The position numbers and the translations under genes are program-made. Below are positions 1-11,279 of a stretch of DNA of 64,000 bases, in pieces. Origin of the DNA: Carallia brachiata (taxonomy: Eukaryota; Streptophyta; Magnoliopsida; Malpighiales; Rhizophoraceae); contig JADCRB010000090.1 of the NCBI GenBank assembly GCA_021464245.1, positions 240,008-304,007 of the forward strand, given 5' to 3'. Within the stretch, counting starts at the first letter, position 1. Each line of letters begins with the position of its first letter. The notes under the pieces are model-generated. The model saw nothing but the letters and a program-made list of their open reading frames with translations, did no database searches and was not told the origin of the DNA.

Positions 1-960
1 AAACACTCTTACAAGAAATCATTCCCCGAAAATTTTTAGCACTGTAAGAAAACAAAAAGAGCTCATCATATCCAAGCCATAATAGTTTTTTCCCTGCCAA
101 TGCCCCTTAGTGTGAGAATGTATCGTCCACACATTAACGAAGAATATGAAGAAAAATTATATCTCCTTTCCTATTCCATGGTTTTTTATGATACCAGGCC
201 TTGAACCCTTGACCTCATTTCTTAGGGATCAAATGTTCTGATGATCACATTTCTTATCTCCAAGAAATAGAAAATTGCATATGCTAATGTCAACAAATAG
301 CAAAGAATGAGTGGAAGCAATTCTGAATGGGAAAAAGTTGGTAGGCCAAAAAATGATTCCAAATAAAAGCCGGAACAAAGTGCCGAACACCAACCACAAA
401 ATAAAAAACTATTATTCAATGCGTATATATGGCCCATATGTTAGCACGTTTCTCATTCTTTTCGACTACTTTTCTCTGTCCACGAAAAAGCGTTTATGAT
501 GAATCGTGCTAGTGTAACCACATTTTCCGAAAGTAGCCAAAATATGGATACTTTGTCAGTTGGTCAATTACACTCAATTATATATTGGACTTGTATATGA
601 TCTTTTCAAACTTTCGTAATAATATTGATCACTTATAACAAAAAAAAAAAAAAAAAAAAAAGAAAGATATATGGTCTATTCATAAAGGAAAAAAATTGGG
701 AGGCTGATTGTTTTTGAGCTTGAAAAGTATTCGTAATGTAATAAGCGTTCAATTTTAAGTAATAAATTTTTAATTTTAAGTAATAAAAATTTTATTAATT
801 TATATTTTTTATTATGTAAAATATGGCTGTTATTCTTCAAAATTATAAATTTGTTTCCATGAGAACATTTTCTGAGATGAAAATGTCGGCCTCTAAACCC
901 GTGCCAATTCATAAACTACCTAACTAGAAGCCTTTGAACCATCCAAATTGTGGAGAAGCA
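1..960. other. Intergenic, no gene seen
   Basis: AT-rich sequence with a poly-A run near 640-660 and only short unsupported ORFs. I see no domain, splice structure or repeat ends that define an element. It lies upstream of the first secreted-peptide copy. Confidence 0.5.
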
Positions 961-1010
961 GAATAAGTCAACGCGGTTATATTACGTACCGGCCACCCAG
1001 TACTAGACAT
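961..1010 (+). promoter_or_regulatory. Duplicated upstream block with W-box core, copy 1
   Basis: A short block beginning with an AGTCAA core (966-971; TTGACT on the minus strand) followed by CGCGGTTATATT. The same block recurs near 4576, 19009 and 55408. It lies about 230-280 bp before peptide copy A. TTGACY is the known core bound by WRKY factors; function here is inference from conservation among the copies. Confidence 0.4.
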
Positions 1011-1240
1011 ATATTCTACAGTTTGGCCATATTATTAAAGTTCAAGCCGCCATGAGTCCCTGTTTGACGGGGGAGATCATTTTGAGTCACTTTCTCTTGT
1101 GTTTAGTCGGCTTAATCTGGGTACCAACCTTTATTGAATTAATAAATAGCAAACAAATATAGGTAGATATTAATTGCATAGAGCAGATCTCTCAATCACA
1201 ACTAAATTGGGTAAGATCAACCCCATTCTCCACCCATAAT

Positions 1241-1572
1241 ATGGCCCTTAAAGAAATTGGAACCAACAGTTCCTCTTCACTTGTCAAAAGCCGCTCTTTC
1301 TTCATTGTGTTTCGCTTCCTCTTCTTATTACGGGCCCTCGCTATTCGAGAAAATAGCTGATGTCAACCCAGATCAAGGTACCATTTTATTTTACTATTAT
1401 TTCTTTTTATGAATCTAATGATATATAGATAGTGGGCTGATAAAAATCAAATGAACGTAAATGTTGACATGATTTTTTTTTTTTTTAATGGGGTTGGCTA
1501 TGAATTGCAGAAGATGAATCAAGTGAAGGTAATCAAGGCCGTGCTGGTAATATAAAAATCGTCGGGAAGTAG
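1241..1572 (+). pseudogene. Secreted-peptide family, copy A (broken)
   Basis: Member of the two-exon short secreted-peptide family of this window. Exon 1 is 1241-1377 (donor GTACC) and exon 2 is 1511-1572 (acceptor TTGCAG), with a phase-1 junction as in the other copies. Exon 1 encodes a hydrophobic leader ending in RALAIREN, matching the LAxxR processing region of copies B and D. An in-frame TGA at 1358-1360 stops it before the intron; a one-base shift restores the frame and leads into exon 2, which reads EDESSEGNQG...GNIKIVGK and stops at TAG 1570-1572. Copy D continues beyond the equivalent GNVHVDG into a Gly/Ser-rich tail, so this copy also lacks the C-terminal motif. The N terminus (MALKEIG) differs from the MGNKSF start of the family. 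Probably a pseudogene; product unknown. Confidence 0.5.
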
Positions 1573-1599
1573 GGGAAGCCAGTCGGGGAAGCAAGGTTC

Positions 1600-2800
1600 A
1601 GGGTGAACAGGAGGGCGCTACCCCTGCAAATACACCAAAAAATCCCTTACATGGGAAAAGAAGTAAAGCCGAGATAATCAAGATCAGTTCGTTGTGTAAG
1701 AATTAGTCATTGTAGCGAGCTAGCAGCATTGGTGTGTACTTGTATTTCTCTTTTTGAAGGAAGATAGAAGATTATATTTTTTTTCTCTCCATGAATAAGC
1801 AAAAACAAAAAAAAAAAGAAAAGATTGATGGAACTTTTGGTGCGTGTAGGCAAAAACCTGTTAAAATTCTTAAATGAAATAAGAAATAAGAACGTAGGTG
1901 AACTTCTAGTTTTCCTTCATAGGAAAAAAAAAAAAAAAGCTGTTGAGGGATCAAATCTTGGTGGAAGATGCGCTAATTAAATTTGATGGAAAAGAGAGAT
2001 CTTTCTTTTTCTCTTTTTTTTTTTTTTTTTTTGTTAACTTACAACAGATATAGATGCTGTTAAAAAAAAAAAACTTACAACATATGGATTAAATTTAATT
2101 TCTCGTTGAAGCGTTTTTGTTATTTTGAATTACATATATCTATGAACAAGCTCAGTATGAGCATGGATTGGTGGTGCAATTGAACAAATTTATTCTCGAG
2201 AGAATCCATCTTAGTAGAATGTGGAAGGGGCGAATGAAAGACTCTTAATATGCAATGTCTTTATGTTTATGGTTAGGTATTTTGCCTTTCAAACGATGAG
2301 TTTTGCAGGCACACGAGCATATTGGTTCTATTTGGAAGCACGAGATGAAACGTGATTATAGAGATTTTTTTTTAATCACTAATGAAAAACGATCTTATTG
2401 CTTAAAAAAAATCTTATTAATCAAAAAATAAAATCCAACAATGAAATAGTTTACTGATGACTTTTCATATTGTCTAACTGCTAGTTAGGGTCAATAATGA
2501 AGGCCAGACGAATTTGGCTATGGTATAGTCATTGTCAAATACAATACAAAGACGAATCTAATTTCCTACCAGGTGAGAATTTTTGGTGGGGGTAACATAT
2601 AACTATATTATATTTAGCAAGACAAATAAGTATATGAAAAATGCTATGTATCTACAAGTTTAATATAATAATAAAAATAATAAAGGATTCAACAGCTTCA
2701 CTTCCATCTAATGTTATTTTCTCAAATTAACAAAATTTTGCTGAAAATATTCACCAAGTATTTCAACTGAGAGATAAATTATGTAAAAGATATATTATGA
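1600..2800. other. 3' flank of peptide copy A, no gene
   Basis: Contains AGAAGTAAAGCCGAGATAAT at about 1660, also found downstream of peptide copy B (near 21448) and, weakly, copy E (near 54314), so it marks a shared 3' flank. The remainder is AT-rich with A and T runs and no recognisable coding sequence. Confidence 0.4.
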
Positions 2801-2950
2801 AGCATTATTTCTAGCTATTTCTATGGTTAGCACAAAAAAAGTCAAAAAAAATTTGAATTTTATAGGTGAATGAAAGACTTCTTTTTAAATATTTAATTAA
2901 AAAATAAACAACAATTGAAGAAAATAAGTAAAAAAAAAAAAAAACAATAT

Positions 2951-2960
2951 CACAAAGTAT
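2951..2960 (+). repeat. Target-site duplication, left (10 bp)
   Basis: CACAAAGTAT, repeated exactly at 3462-3471. A 10-bp duplication fits Mutator-like elements (9-11 bp). Confidence 0.8.
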
Positions 2961-3461
2961 GGGATAAACATTTTTTTGGTCCTAAACCTTTAGGTTTTTT
3001 TACGTTTGAGTCCTAAACCTTTTTGACATTTCATTTGAGTCCTAAACCTTTTGATTTTCTACCAAATCAGCCTATCTGTTTATCAAAAGTGATCAATTTA
3101 TTAAAAAATGATTTTAACTTTACAAAAAATTATTTAAAAAAAGATTAAATATATAAATTGAATGTCTTTTCTGTCAAAAATATGTATGTTACTTATTTAA
3201 TTCATATATTTGTTGATTAAAAAAATATTTAATATGCATATTTTGTTGATGAAAAAAATATTTAATTTATATATTTAACCTTTTTAAAATGATTTTTATT
3301 AAGTTAAACTCATTTATTAATAGATTGACTACTTTTTGTAACTTAAAGGACTGATGTAGTAAGAAATCAAAAGGTTTAGGACTCAAATGAAATATCAAAA
3401 AAGTTTAAGATTTAAACATAAAAAAACCTAAAGGTTTAGAACCAAAAAAAGTGTTTATCCC
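2961..3461. mobile_element. MULE-like foldback MITE
   Basis: A 501-bp element that starts GGGATAAACA and ends TGTTTATCCC. The terminal inverted repeats are long, roughly 160 bp per side, and carry tandem TCCTAAACCTTT-type units. It is flanked by exact 10-bp duplications. It has no coding capacity, so it would depend on a transposase supplied elsewhere. The paralogous segment near 55023-55040 lacks the insert and reads straight across the target. Length of the duplication and long inverted repeats point to a Mutator-like non-autonomous element; the superfamily is inference. Confidence 0.8.
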
Positions 3462-3471
3462 CACAAAGTAT
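3462..3471 (+). repeat. Target-site duplication, right (10 bp)
   Basis: CACAAAGTAT, identical to 2951-2960, immediately after the foldback element. Confidence 0.8.
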
Positions 3472-3894
3472 TGTGTGTACAATAATAAACCATAATTGAA
3501 AAGATACTTGTGAAATTTTCAAAAGATCATATAAGAAAAAAAATTTAATTCTTAATTAATTTTTTAAAGTACTGGAGCTAAAATTAATTTTGAGTGGCGA
3601 CAATTATTAAAACTCATAGAATATCCTTCCAAAATCTTGGATTCAATGGAGCCACTTTCTTATACCCCACAAAACATAGACCTGCAAATGGTTCAAATTA
3701 GAAAAGAAATTAAAGAAAACGTTTATGCATCGTGCAAGTGGGTCTACCCAATAGCCATAAGCCACCTTCCTCGTAACTTCAAAGATTCTTCATATATCAG
3801 TCCTATGATTTGCACTCATTTTTCTGAGTTTTGTCAGACCGGCGAGATGTTGGTGAACGGGATAATGCGATCATTTTGCATTGTTTTATTTTAA

Positions 3895-4520
3895 TATATT
3901 ATATATTAATTTTAAAATTATTGTACACCTAGCTTAATGTTATATATTTATAATACCTCACTTTAAATTTAAACATGTTTCATATGAATTTTAAAAATTT
4001 TTTTATTCATATATTCATTACACATAAATTTTTAATCTATAATATACACATAAATTTTTTTATGAAATTAAAAAGTTTTGAGACCCACCATAAACTACAC
4101 TTCTCTCTCTTGGTTTTTTCTCTCTCCTCCCTCTGACCTGTCTCCCCAACTCCCGTTCAGGCACGATTTGGTTTTTTTTTTTTTTTTTAAGTAAGTTAAA
4201 TTAAAAATTTTATTGGCTCTGTTAAACCAAAGCTTTGTCATTTTTAGAATGTCGTTTAGCTGACACATTGGGTAAGTTCAATGTGGGATTGATTACGTGG
4301 ATATGGATAAATAAATGTAGGAATCGACGTATTTATTTATTTATATAATTAATTAATTTATTTATATAATAAAATATTTAATTTATCAAAAAAATAAATA
4401 AAAATATATTTTTAAATTTTATTATAATAATTAAATATTTTATTGAACAAATAAATTTACTAATTATACAAATAAATTAAAGCGTATACTTTTACATCTA
4501 TTCTTTGGCGTGCGCATAAT
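3895..4520. other. AT-rich intergenic
   Basis: Very AT-rich with a pyrimidine-rich stretch near 4095-4150. At 4170-4300 it resembles 18890-18960 (a T-run followed by an AGAATGTC block), part of the duplicated upstream unit of the peptide genes. No gene seen. Confidence 0.45.
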
Positions 4521-4534
4521 TTTTCCGTGTCCTG

Positions 4535-4627
4535 AAAGGGTCTGATTAAGATTATCTGGCTGACCAAAGCAAAACAGTCAACGCTATTATTATATTATAT
4601 GGTTGACCGTATCGATGAAAGGAGAAA

Positions 4628-4661
<34 letters not shown>

Positions 4662-4720
4662 GAGAATAATGAAAGGAGAAAGATATTTCGATATCTCATG
4701 TCATGTGATGGTTTGAAGTT
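4535..4720 (+). promoter_or_regulatory. Duplicated upstream block with W-box cores, copy 2
   Basis: Matches 18960-19090: a GGTCTGATTAAGATTATC start, then a TCAACGC core and a GTATCGATGAAAGGA end. It holds AGTCAA at 4576-4581 and TTGACC at 4603-4608, both WRKY-type cores. An ATT trinucleotide run (about 4628-4661) is inserted here and absent from the other copies. No peptide gene follows; the downstream sequence is taken over by other repeats. Confidence 0.4.
4628..4661 (+). repeat. ATT microsatellite
   Basis: About eleven perfect TAT/ATT units in a row, interrupting the duplicated upstream block. Confidence 0.85.
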
Positions 4721-4739
4721 GCAAAAAAAAAAAAAAAAT

Positions 4740-5658
4740 TTGTGTGGGTACTTCTAAAATTTGGAAACATATTATATGCGTATCATGTGCATCTCAATTA
4801 TATGTTAAAACATGGAAGTTAAGTTTTTTTAAATTTTTTGTTAGAGAGAATTTTAATTTCACTCATTTTTATAACAAATAAAACTTATTTATAATTTTAT
4901 ATAATATGTAGATAAAATCTGTTTAAAATAAAAAATTATCAAAAAATTTATATAATATAAAATTATGGATTACTCACACTTACAAATAAATTGAGTAATT
5001 AGTACTTGAGTGGTTTTAGACTCATACAGACCCCATACTTAAACCAACAAATGCAACTGCTTACTAATAAAGAGAAAACGTTGTATGCCGCACAGTGCAA
5101 TCACACACCTGAAAGTGAAAATGTAACTTATACATAATAAAATATAACCATATTGATAATTTGTATAAGAAACCTTTTTTAAAAAATTTTTGAAGCTAAA
5201 TAATTTTATTTTTTTACCGTATATCATGTGGGATCTACTTTTTTTAAATTTTATAATAACGCTCATTTAGTTTTAAATTTTGATTTTATCTTTTGCATTT
5301 TATAAATATAATTACACTAAATTAAAAGTTGATTGCACTTTATTAGTTATATATGGTGTAAATATGCGATTGCTAAGAAGGGTATAAAACCAAGCTCACT
5401 AACAAAATACAACTACATTAATAAAAGTGAAAACAATAAAATTAAAATTTAAAATTAAAAGACTATTATTTTAAAATTAAAATATAAATCTCACAAAGTT
5501 AAAATATTTTCTTAAAATCATTTTTAAATAAAATATTAATATAATTATATTTTATTACTAAATAATTGTATTTATAATTTGAATGTAGCAGACTGGAACG
5601 AGGGAGTAACACGGATCGAAACCTCTTCCGCGAGCACTTTTAGAGACATGGCTAAGTC
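4740..5658. other. Degenerate phytocyanin-type upstream remnant
   Basis: The stretch from about 4745 (TTTGGAAACATATTATATGC) resembles 31160-31230, which lies upstream of the second phytocyanin. Related sequence resumes after the copia element at about 10910-11050. No phytocyanin exon was found here, so this is at most a decayed upstream remnant split by the copia insertion. Confidence 0.3.
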
Positions 5659-5663
5659 ATACC
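5659..5663 (+). repeat. Copia target-site duplication, left
   Basis: ATACC, identical to 10883-10887 and directly adjacent to the LTR ends. Confidence 0.85.
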
Positions 5664-5895
5664 TGTTAGATTTAATTAACTTAACACTAATATTTTATTA
5701 ACTGAATAATGTCATACAATAATGATGAGAAGCACACACACAATAATAATGAGAAGCATACACACAAAACATAAATCACACGTTCTTATATACTAGTAAA
5801 ACAAAATCCTAATTTTACCCAAATAATGAAAACACGCTAAACAACCAAGTTCGATTCAAACAACAATCAAGCATCAAATCTGAATTTATTCAACA
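5664..5895 (-). repeat. Copia 3' LTR
   Basis: 232 bp, bounded by TG...CA on either strand. It matches the LTR at 10678-10882 apart from substitutions and one short internal duplication that is only present here (the ATAATGAGAAGCA unit occurs twice). Confidence 0.9.
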
Positions 5896-5905
5896 TCCCC
5901 CCTTA
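5896..5905 (-). other. Copia polypurine tract
   Basis: TAAGGGGGGA on the minus strand, immediately before the 3' LTR: the plus-strand primer site of an LTR retrotransposon. Confidence 0.75.
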
Positions 5906-5938
5906 ATCCTGATTTGCTGATGCTCGCATTCCCAACAT

Positions 5939-7354
5939 TTACTTCAGTTTGACAAACGCATCATACTTCAATGGTTTCATGAAAATATCTGCAACTTGAT
6001 CTTCAGACTTACAATAAGTCAATTCAATCTCTTCTTTATCAACTTGATCTCTCAGAAAATGAAAACGAGTATCAATGTGCTTACTTCTTCCATGCGTCAC
6101 TAGATTCTTGGCTAAATTAATAGCTGAAACATTATCAACAAATATCTTCGTAGGACCTTCAACAAGAACATGAATCTCACTCAACAAATTCCTCAACCAA
6201 ACTGCTTGACAAGTCGAAAGTGCACTAATAGATTGTTTCTTCGATGACCACAAACAAGCAATTGTGCCAGAGTTGAAACAATAACTAGAAGTGTTTCTTT
6301 GATCATCAACATCTCCACCCCAATCACTATCAGAATAGCCTACCAGAGCACAATTCTTATATAATAAATAAAGTAGACCATGATCAAACGTCCCTTTAAT
6401 ATACCACATAATCCTCTTAGCAACTTGCATGTGAGATTGACGAGGTAACTCCAAAACTTGCTAATCAAACGAACTCCATAAGATATGTCAGGCCTTGTGC
6501 ATGTCAAAAGCCTCAAACTTTCGACAATCTGATTAAAGTATGTGGAATTAACAAGTGCTTCATTACCTTCTAGACAATTTAGTGCCACCTCAATAGGTGT
6601 TCTCACTGGATTGCAATCATGCATTCAAAACTTCCTCAACAATTCTGTAGCATATCTCTTCTAGCAAATAAAGATTCCATCGTCTCCTTGAGTCACTTCA
6701 ATGCTAAGAAAGTATGACATTAGGCCTAAATCAATCATTTCAAACTCACTCATCATTGACTTCTTAAAGTCTTCAATCATTCTAGGATTGTTCCCTGTGA
6801 GGATCAAGTCATCAACATATAAACACACCAACAAGATATCACCCATCACCATTAACTTTCACATATAAGGCATACTCAGACGAACACTTCTGAAATTAGT
6901 TTCATGGAAGAAAGAAGCAATGCGCTTATTGCATGCTCTAGGTGCTTGCTTCAAGCCATACAATGCTTTTTTCAATTTATACACCTTCTCTTTACTTCAT
7001 TCCTTCACAAGCCTGGAGGTTGCTTCACAAAGACTTCTTCTTCAAATAGACCATTGAGAAAAGCTGACTTCACATCCATTTGATGAATTCTCCAACGATT
7101 CTGAGCAGCCAAAGCAATAATAAGTCTAACAGTTTTCATGCGAACAACAGAGAGAATACCTCATGGTAGTCATAACCAGGACGTTGTTCAAATCCTTTAG
7201 CTACCAATCTTGCTTTGTACCTCTCAACTTCTCTATTTGACTTTCTTTTCGTCTTGAAAACCCACTTCACATCAATTGCTTTGTGACCTCGTGGGATATT
7301 AGTAAGCTCCCAAGTCTTATTCTTCTCAATCACCTTAATTTCTTCTTCATTCAT
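5939..7354 (-). pseudogene. Copia reverse transcriptase and RNase H (broken)
   Basis: On the minus strand, 7354-7136 holds the start of the copia polymerase domain (NKTWELTNIPRGHKAIDVKW, then ERYKARLVAKGFEQRPG). 6852-6661 carries the catalytic YVDD box (CLYVDDLILTGN). 6624-6340 continues the polymerase, and 6454-5939 is the RNase H domain (GYSDSDWGGD near its start, FVDNVSAI and HIDTRFHFLRD further on, ending VADIFMKPL). Several frame changes and stops separate these pieces. In an active element one polyprotein would copy the RNA into DNA; here no continuous product is possible. Confidence 0.9.
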
Positions 7355-7379
7355 TTATTCACTCACTTAGGGTCTTGAA

Positions 7380-8670
7380 TCGCCTCATCAAATGACACTG
7401 GTTCACAATCTGCAAACATTGCAAAATGCACCAAATCCCCATCATCATTATTGCATTATCAGGGATTACCTCATAATCTTGCAATCTAACTGACTGTTAG
7501 CGATTTTTCCTCTCGGTCTTTGATTCTTTTGGGAGCTTGTGGTATTGGATTCTGAGCAGAAACGGGCAACTTCCCTATTTGCATTAGAGACTGTTTAAGA
7601 CTCCTCTTCTCCAGAATAACAATTTGACGTCTCTAGGAATCATTGTGCTCCTTAGCATTAAATTCCAAGCTTCATCTTTTGTAAAAGTCACTCTCTGCTC
7701 AAAATCACTTTCTTTGTCAAAGGATTGTACAACTTATATCCTCCTTTTGAACAACCAAGTAAATTGTCTTTACTCCTCGATCATCTAACCTTGTCCTCGT
7801 CTCAATAGAAACACGTGCATAAGTAATAGAACCAAATACTTTCAAATGCCTCACACTAGGCTTAAAAAACCGGTCCATGCTTCTCCAGGAGTGATATTCT
7901 GAATACTTGCTGTTGGACACCTATTCAACAAGTAACATAACCCAACACGCTTCTGCCCAAAAGGGATTGGGCACTCCTTGGCCTTCAATAAGCTTCTAAC
8001 CATATTTATGATGACCTATTCTTCTTTTCAGCAACTTCATTATGCTGTGTGTGTAGAGAAACATAATTTCATGTTTATTCCCTGTACTTCACAATACTTC
8101 TTGAACTCATTGGAAACATATTCCCCACCACCATCAGTATGCAAAACTTTTATATAATGTCCACTATGCTTTTCAACAAACATTTTAAACTTCTTAAAGT
8201 GATCAAACACCTCAGACTTCCTCTACAAGATATAAACTCATGTCTTCCTCGAAAATCAATCAATAAATGTGAGAAAATACCTATTGTTCCCAACTGATGG
8301 AACACTCATCGGCCACAAACATAGAGTGAATGAGCTACAGTGGATGTCTTACTCTCCAAGTTCTTCTTTCCACGTAAGGCAATCTACTCTGCTTTGCAAG
8401 AATACAAGCCTCACATATTTGGTTCGGATGGTCTATCTTGGGCAAACCTTTCACCATATTATCTTGCACAAGCAGCTTCAAACTACGAAAGTTTAGATGA
8501 CCAAACCGAAGATGCCACAACCAAGACTCATCTTTCACAACAGCACTTAAACAAGTGTAAACATCTGTGGCAATATCAACTCGAAACATCCAGTTATTCG
8601 TCAAAAGGGATTTGAGAATAAGTGTACCTTTGCCATCAGTAATTGAAAGACAGTTATCACACAACGTATG
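7380..8670 (-). pseudogene. Copia integrase region (broken)
   Basis: The best piece is 8664-8335 on the minus strand: gag-pre-integrase sequence with the zinc-binding HHCC pattern (LWHLRFGHLNFRSLKLL, later ICEACILAKQSRLPY). Downstream, 7920-7717 holds part of the integrase C-terminal side (HLKVFGSITYARV). The catalytic core between them is full of stops. This enzyme would join the cDNA copy to the genome; not functional. Confidence 0.8.
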
Positions 8671-8925
8671 TTATACTCCTTTTCAAGTAATTGGTGCAAA
8701 CTGTGAATGTGCTCTTCATATCTGACACATAGAACACATCTGAGATGTAATTATGGTCTCCGTTCTTCAACTTGATGAGAAGCACCCCTTTCCTTATCAC
8801 TGGAACGCTGCTATCATCAGCAAATTTAACCGTGGAGCGGATTGATTCATTAAGATCAACAAAGAGCTCCTTCTTTCCACACATATGATTGGTACATCCG
8901 GTGTCTAGGAATCATGTATTGTAAT
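8657..8925 (-). pseudogene. Copia protease (broken)
   Basis: The aspartic protease active site reads FLDTGCTNHMCG on the minus strand, with the DTG triplet at 8898-8906, followed by KKELFVDLNES and VKFADDSSVPVIRKG. The usual Trp before FLDTG is a TGA stop here. The role of the family is polyprotein cleavage. Confidence 0.8.
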
Positions 8926-8949
8926 TTGGCATTTCAGTAACTGCAGTAA

Positions 8950-9962
8950 CCATCATGAGAGCTTGATTTTCATCACCGTTTTCTTCCTGTGCACTGTGAG
9001 TTGTCTGATTATTTTCCTTTGACTAACACTCATGAGAGCAGTGGCCACATTTATGACACGAGTAACACCCAACATTGGATTTGTCCTGCCTTCCTCGACC
9101 TTGACCTCTTCCTTGGCCTCGGCCTCGACCACGACCTTTGTTAGTGTGGTCCGTATTCCTTTGATAATTGTCTCCACCTCCATAATTATTGTAGTGACCT
9201 CCACGACCTCGATTGTTGTAGGATCCACCACGCCCTCGTCATCTTCCTCTTCCACAAGAGAAATTCTGCCTCTACTTTGATTGATCACTCTACTTGCCTT
9301 TGATGAGAGCTTGACTTTGGAGGGCTTGTTCTACTAGCTTCTCAATGCGCTTTTCATTCATGCGCTGTTCATGAGCTTGCAACGTGCCCGTCAATACATC
9401 AACTGACATATGAGATAAATCATGTTCTTCTTCAATTGCAACCATGATGTGCTCATATCGCGGTGTGAGTATCCTCAAAATCTTCTCAACTTTAACTTGA
9501 TCGTTAAGCTACTCTCCATAAACTTTCATCTGGTTCGTCAGGTTGAGAATTCTACTAATATAAACTGAAACCGTTTTTGAGATTTCCATCTGCAACAACT
9601 CAAACTAACGTCGTAAGGTTTGGAGTTTCACCTTCTTCACTTTATCCGCACCTTGAAAGGACGTTGTCAAAATATCTCATGCTCGTTTTGACGTAGTTGC
9701 ACCTGCGATTTTCTTAAAATTATCATCATTCACCGCTTGATGAATAAAATATAGCGCCTTCTTATTTTTCTTCTATGTTTCACGATGAATAGTCCGTTGT
9801 ACTTCTGTTGCATCTGCAGCAAGTTCTTCAACTCTATTCTCTACTATACCGAGCAACTCGTTGTAGTCAAATAAGACTTTCATTTGCACACACCATCTGT
9901 TGTTTTTTTCCATCCAAAACAGGAACTGAAACTGGAATCGAGCTGTTCATATTAAAATTCAT
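8950..9962 (-). pseudogene. Copia gag (broken)
   Basis: From the minus-strand ATG near 9962 or 9950, reading SSIPVSVPVLDGK. It includes WCVQMKVLFDYNELLG and RILTPRYEHIMVAIEE (9478-9400), typical of copia gag (UBN2 type). A CCHC zinc knuckle, CYSCHKCGHCSHEC, lies at about 9026-9067, and a Gly/Arg-rich part precedes it. A frameshift near the start and several stops break the frame. Gag forms the capsid of the virus-like particle. Confidence 0.85.
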
Positions 9963-10663
9963 CGTACTAAAATTTTATTTTTTCAAATCTGACCCCTATT
10001 TTTCCTTTTTCCAATCTGCCCCCCCTTTTTTTTAGAAAACTTCTCTCTTGGGTTCAACAACAAACACCCACCGGTGATGGTATCGTGCCGACGACGGATG
10101 GCTGATGGCGACCTCAAGGACGACACCTCAGAAGGACGGTGATTGGAATGACAGTGAACGGCCACGGGGCGGCGAAATCAACAGTGACAGAATACGAAAA
10201 AAGTGACCCACTCAGATTCCGGTGAGAAAACGGCGAATTAGGGATTGCGGAAGGAAGTTCGGTGGCCGGGGACACGATTTCTGGTGGTTTCGATGTTCGT
10301 CGTGAGTGTAGTAGGCGGAATCGGGGATTGAAAGTGGCAGCTGGAACTTTCAGTCCTTGTAGATCTGGCAGTTTCCGGTGACTTTTCAAGCGCGGTGCCA
10401 AAAACAAGGAGATCGCGTCTAGCGATGATGAAAAGGACAAATTTCGGTGACGAACGGCAACTTCGGCAGCGCGCGTCGGCGGGCAAGTGGTGTTCCAGCG
10501 ACCTTCCGGCGACTACTTTTTCTACAGTTCAGTTCAGATAACCGCTTGAATATCTGACGACGACAACTCTTCTTGCTTCATTTTCAACTCGAACTCACTC
10601 AACAAAATTCTTACTGTTGATTAACTGATCCAAAACTCGGTAACAGCGCCTTCTCGATCGATA
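9963..10663 (-). other. Copia 5' leader
   Basis: Untranslated leader between primer-binding site and gag, visibly more GC-rich than its surroundings (about 10070-10500). It gives long chance ORFs that I do not regard as genes. Confidence 0.6.
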
Positions 10664-10676
10664 GGCTTTGATACCA
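10664..10676 (-). other. Copia primer-binding site
   Basis: TGGTATCAAAGCC on the minus strand, one base from the 5' LTR: complementary to the 3' end of initiator tRNA-Met in the copia pattern. Confidence 0.85.
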
Positions 10677-10677
10677 C

Positions 10678-10882
10678 TGTTAGATTTAATTAACTTAACA
10701 CTATTATTTTATTAACTGAATAATGTCAACAACAATAATGAGAAGTGCAAACACATAAAACATAAATTACATTTTATATACTAGTAAAATAAAATCTAAT
10801 TCTACCCAAATAATGAAAACACGCAAACAACCAAGTTCGACTTAAATAAAAATTAAGAATTAAATCTGAATTAACTTCAATA
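10678..10882 (-). repeat. Copia 5' LTR
   Basis: 205 bp; its element-sense start reads TATTGAAG where the other LTR has TGTTGAA, so the terminal dinucleotide is mutated. Confidence 0.9.
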
Positions 10883-10887
10883 ATACC
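10883..10887 (+). repeat. Copia target-site duplication, right
   Basis: ATACC, matching 5659-5663. Confidence 0.85.
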
Positions 10888-11279
10888 AGGCCAATCCTTC
10901 GCGATGTAATTAATTGTTGCAGAGAGATGGTTGATCTCCTGGAAGTGTTTTCGGCTTGAGACGAGAGTCAAATAAAGCATTAATTATAGATATTAGGAAA
11001 ATCTGTCCACATTATTTTGTATTTATATACAATTATGAAAATAAATTGGGTGTCGTATTTTGTTAAAAAATATTAAGTGTGACATGAGAATTTAATGTGG
11101 TAATCGTCATAGTTTCTAATAACATAGTTAAGTTCAGTTTTGTTGTTGCTCACGTGGTGGATTGGCTCCTCTGAGAATTGTTGAAGGAGGCACCAAAATA
11201 TAAGAGTTATCCTGACCTCCGCTCACCGATCTGATTATTGACATATTCGTGATATATCTTATTTTTTTGTTCAAAAAAA

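Larger units (their letters stand above)
2820..3840. repeat. Duplicated intergenic segment (copies near 18200 and 54900)
   Basis: Sequence around 2820-2950 and 3472-3800 matches 54900-55330 in the same orientation, for example ACAACAATTGAAGAAAATAA and the block beginning TATGCATCGTGCAAGTG. A shorter match lies at 18200-18330. The copy here is split by a foldback transposon at 2961-3461. A 256-nt open frame at 3637-3894 is not conserved as coding in the other copies. The segment belongs to the upstream flank of the peptide-gene units. Confidence 0.6.
5664..10882 (-). mobile_element. Ty1/copia LTR retrotransposon, complete but decayed
   Basis: A 5219-bp element read on the minus strand. LTRs are 5664-5895 and 10678-10882; the right one lacks a short internal repeat unit. 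In element sense the intact LTR begins TGTTGAATAA and ends ATCTAACA. The primer-binding site (TGGTATCAAAGCC, 10664-10676) matches the initiator tRNA-Met type usual for copia. A polypurine tract (5896-5905) precedes the 3' LTR. Domain order gag, protease, integrase, reverse transcriptase, RNase H is the copia order. Every gene has stops or frameshifts, so it cannot move on its own. Perfect 5-bp duplications (ATACC) show a clean original insertion. Confidence 0.95.

Noticed and set aside
3637..3894. 85-codon plus-strand ORF starting MDSMEPLSYTP
   Set aside because: The duplicated copies at 18200 and 55205 have stops and frameshifts in this frame, so the similarity is of DNA, not of protein.
10114..10486. 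Minus-strand ORFs of 108 and 82 codons
   Set aside because: They lie in the GC-rich copia leader, overlap each other in different frames and match no copia protein.
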